DNA of 64,000 nt from contig CAZPMH010000003.1 in NCBI GenBank assembly GCA_964587815.1, forward strand, positions 1 through 64,000. The letters run 5' to 3'. The DNA comes from UBA1672 sp964587815. GTDB lineage: Bacteria; Pseudomonadota; Alphaproteobacteria; Micavibrionales; Micavibrionaceae. Shown here piece after piece: positions 62,582 through 64,000 of the stretch. The position numbers were made by a program, and so were the translations under genes. The notes beneath the pieces were generated by a model that searched no databases, had not been told where the DNA came from, and worked only from the letters and a program-made list of their open reading frames with translations. Within the stretch, counting starts at the first letter, position 1; the number at the start of each line of letters is the position of its first letter.

Positions 62582-63994
62582 TTACTGTTCAGAAAACAAA
62601 TCCAAAACATCATGCGCAAACACGTGCAAGCTGTCATCGCGCGCACCCATAATAACGACACGATCCCCGCGCTCACACAAATCAGAAAGAAACGGCAATA
62701 TCTCATCACGCGTTTCAAACCAGTAGGCATTGATGTTTTTACCTTTAACGCGCTCAATGATCGTGTGGGCCGTAACACTACGATCAACCGTTCCACCTGC
62801 GTAATAAACCTCGGGCATGATCAAAACATCATCAGAACTAAGATGCTCTGCAAACGCCTGAACGATTTCATTCCCCATCAGGCGTAAAGGCCCGAACCCG
62901 TGTGGCTGGAACATAACAATCAACCGCCCGTCAAACATCTTCAATGTCTCGAGGCTTGCCGAAATCTTATCAGGGTTATGCCCAAAATCATCATAGACTG
63001 TAACGCCGCCCGCCTGCCCGATAAACTCCATACGGCGGTGAATGCCCTTAAAACCCGATAAGCCTTGAGCGCAATCTTTGAGCGAATAGCCCGCAGCCAA
63101 ACCCGCACCAATGGCAGAAAGCGCATTTTCTACATTATGCCGCCCGGGCACATGCAAAGAAACATCTACCGTCTCCCCCTTGAAACCCACCGAGAACGAA
63201 ATCCCATCAACGCGCGGAGAAACACCTGAGGCAACCAAATCAGCATCTTTATTATCAATCCCGTAGGATAAAATATTTGTAAGACCCTTGGATGAAACAA
63301 GCTCCTTCACCCGTGGCTGATCATAATTCACAACCGCGCAAGTTTTGGTAACAGAAAGATAATCACCAAACAGCTGCACCAGCTCTTCCATACTCATATG
63401 ATCAAGCGCGATATTATTAAGGACAGCAATATCAGGCGTATAATGCGCAATCGACCCGTCACTCTCATCCATTTCCGCAATAAAAATTGGATCTCGCCCG
63501 TAACGAACACCTGAAAAACGATCATCTTTGCTCGTTCTGAAATTCAAAATCTCGCCACCATTCACAACACTTGGGTCAGCGCCACAACCAAGCAGCAAGG
63601 TGCCGATCATACCTGTCACGGTCGATTTTCCGCTCGTTCCCGCAACTGCGATTCTTTTCTCAGAACTGTTAAACAACTCCGCAAGTAGCGCGCCACGCTT
63701 GATTATCAGCAAGCCAATCTCTACAGCTTTTCGGACATCGGGAATTTTTTCTTCAACCGCACTCGACACCACGAGCATATCAGCCGCATCAGTAACGGCA
63801 TTCCCGTCTTGAGCGACCAACTCAATGCCGATAGCCTTAAGAGCCTCAAATTTTTCACCCATTTGTCCGTTATCATACGAACGGTCAGAGCCGATAATCC
63901 TCGCGCCTTTTTTCTTCAGATAGACAGCCAGCGGCAACATACCGCTACCGCCGACACCACAAAAAAAGAAGGTTTTATCAGAAAAGTTTGACAT
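62582..63994 (-). CDS. Mur ligase family protein, MurC/Mpl-like
   Basis: 470 residues with the MurC-type order: N-terminal UDP-binding fold FCGVGGSGMLPLAVYLKKKG (13-19 GVGGSGM), VVSSAVEEKIP, then the ATP site as AVAGTSGKSTVTGMIG (about 116-130) rather than the usual GTHGKTT. MDESDGS, NNIALDHMSMEEL and the C-domain VPGRHNVENALSAI, HRRMEFIG and VYDDFGHNPDKIS follow (usually DDYGHHP). These changes suggest a MurC paralogue or Mpl-like peptide-recycling ligase rather than the dcw-cluster MurC. It converges with the aminopeptidase. Confidence 0.82.
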   Translation of the reverse strand: MSNFSDKTFFFCGVGGSGMLPLAVYLKKKGARIIGSDRSYDNGQMGEKFEALKAIGIELVAQDGNAVTDAADMLVVSSAVEEKIPDVRKAVEIGLLIIKRGALLAELFNSSEKRIAVAGTSGKSTVTGMIGTLLLGCGADPSVVNGGEILNFRTSKDDRFSGVRYGRDPIFIAEMDESDGSIAHYTPDIAVLNNIALDHMSMEELVQLFGDYLSVTKTCAVVNYDQPRVKELVSSKGLTNILSYGIDNKDADLVASGVSPRVDGISFSVGFKGETVDVSLHVPGRHNVENALSAIGAGLAAGYSLKDCAQGLSGFKGIHRRMEFIGQAGGVTVYDDFGHNPDKISASLETLKMFDGRLIVMFQPHGFGPLRLMGNEIVQAFAEHLSSDDVLIMPEVYYAGGTVDRSVTAHTIIERVKGKNINAYWFETRDEILPFLSDLCERGDRVVIMGARDDSLHVFAHDVLDLFSEQ

Positions 63995-64000
63995 TATTGA

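Noticed and set aside
1..64000. CRISPR array, insertion sequence, prophage or toxin-antitoxin pair
   Set aside because: No regularly spaced repeats, no transposase, integrase or phage structural gene, and no recognisable toxin-antitoxin pair were found.

Overview
The window is a 64 kb stretch of ordinary bacterial chromosome, moderately AT-rich by eye and densely packed on both strands. It fits an alphaproteobacterium. The evidence is the trigger factor-ClpP-Lon-HU neighbourhood, the Hom/GlpX(class II FBPase)/RecJ block, a GatCAB amidotransferase, a PHA synthase and an intracellular PHA depolymerase, ornithine-lipid genes (olsB-olsA), a DUF3126 protein, a class II DAHP synthase, and a flagellin whose N-terminus resembles flagellins of Rhodospirillales-like bacteria. 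I cannot name the order or genus. The cell is Gram-negative with LPS (lptD, waaA, lpxK, a lipid A acyltransferase) and carries at least one flagellin gene. No insertion sequence, prophage or CRISPR array was seen.

Layout. 1-1.7 kb: 3' end of a PHA depolymerase, a YgjP-type metallopeptidase, ruvX. 1.8-6.7 kb: gatC, a small membrane protein, gatA, a Cys-rich exported protein, gatB and a TerD-domain protein in one direction. 6.7-8.9 kb: tRNA-Ser, SRP RNA, a flagellin with an inserted lectin-like domain, tRNA-His. 9-21 kb: glutamine synthetase, an exported protein, parE, a YdbH-like protein, a coiled-coil membrane protein, an SLC13-type transporter, lptD. 21-28.6 kb: DEAD-box helicase, gshB-hisI, a His-rich membrane protein, recJ, glpX, hom. 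28.7-37.4 kb: phaC, gamma carbonic anhydrase, rplM-rpsI, an orphan outer-membrane efflux lipoprotein, tRNA-Val, small conserved genes, a CBS protein, a sulfurtransferase. 37.4-42.7 kb: hup, lon, clpP, tig, with no clpX between clpP and lon. 42.8-43.1 kb: tRNA-Arg and tRNA-Leu plus a duplicated tRNA-Leu 3' end. 43.3-50 kb: an unrecognised 587-codon gene, olsB-olsA, DUF3126, and three exported proteins, two of them tandem Cys-rich paralogues. 50-53 kb: waaA-lpxK-lpxL-like. 53-64 kb: a class I phosphodiesterase-like protein, DAHP synthase, nadE, gltX, trmJ, rpsD, tRNA-Ile2, a leucyl aminopeptidase and a divergent MurC/Mpl-like ligase.

How the parts fit. GatCAB together with GltX suggests indirect Gln-tRNA and/or Asn-tRNA synthesis. 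PhaC and the depolymerase make and mobilise PHA. LptD, WaaA, LpxK and the acyltransferase serve LPS, while OlsB/OlsA make phosphorus-free ornithine lipids. The most unusual observations are the flagellin with a laminin-G-like insertion, a C-terminal motif shared by two otherwise unrelated proteins flanking gatB, the missing clpX, the tandem Cys-rich exported paralogues, and a mammalian-type (class I) phosphodiesterase signature.
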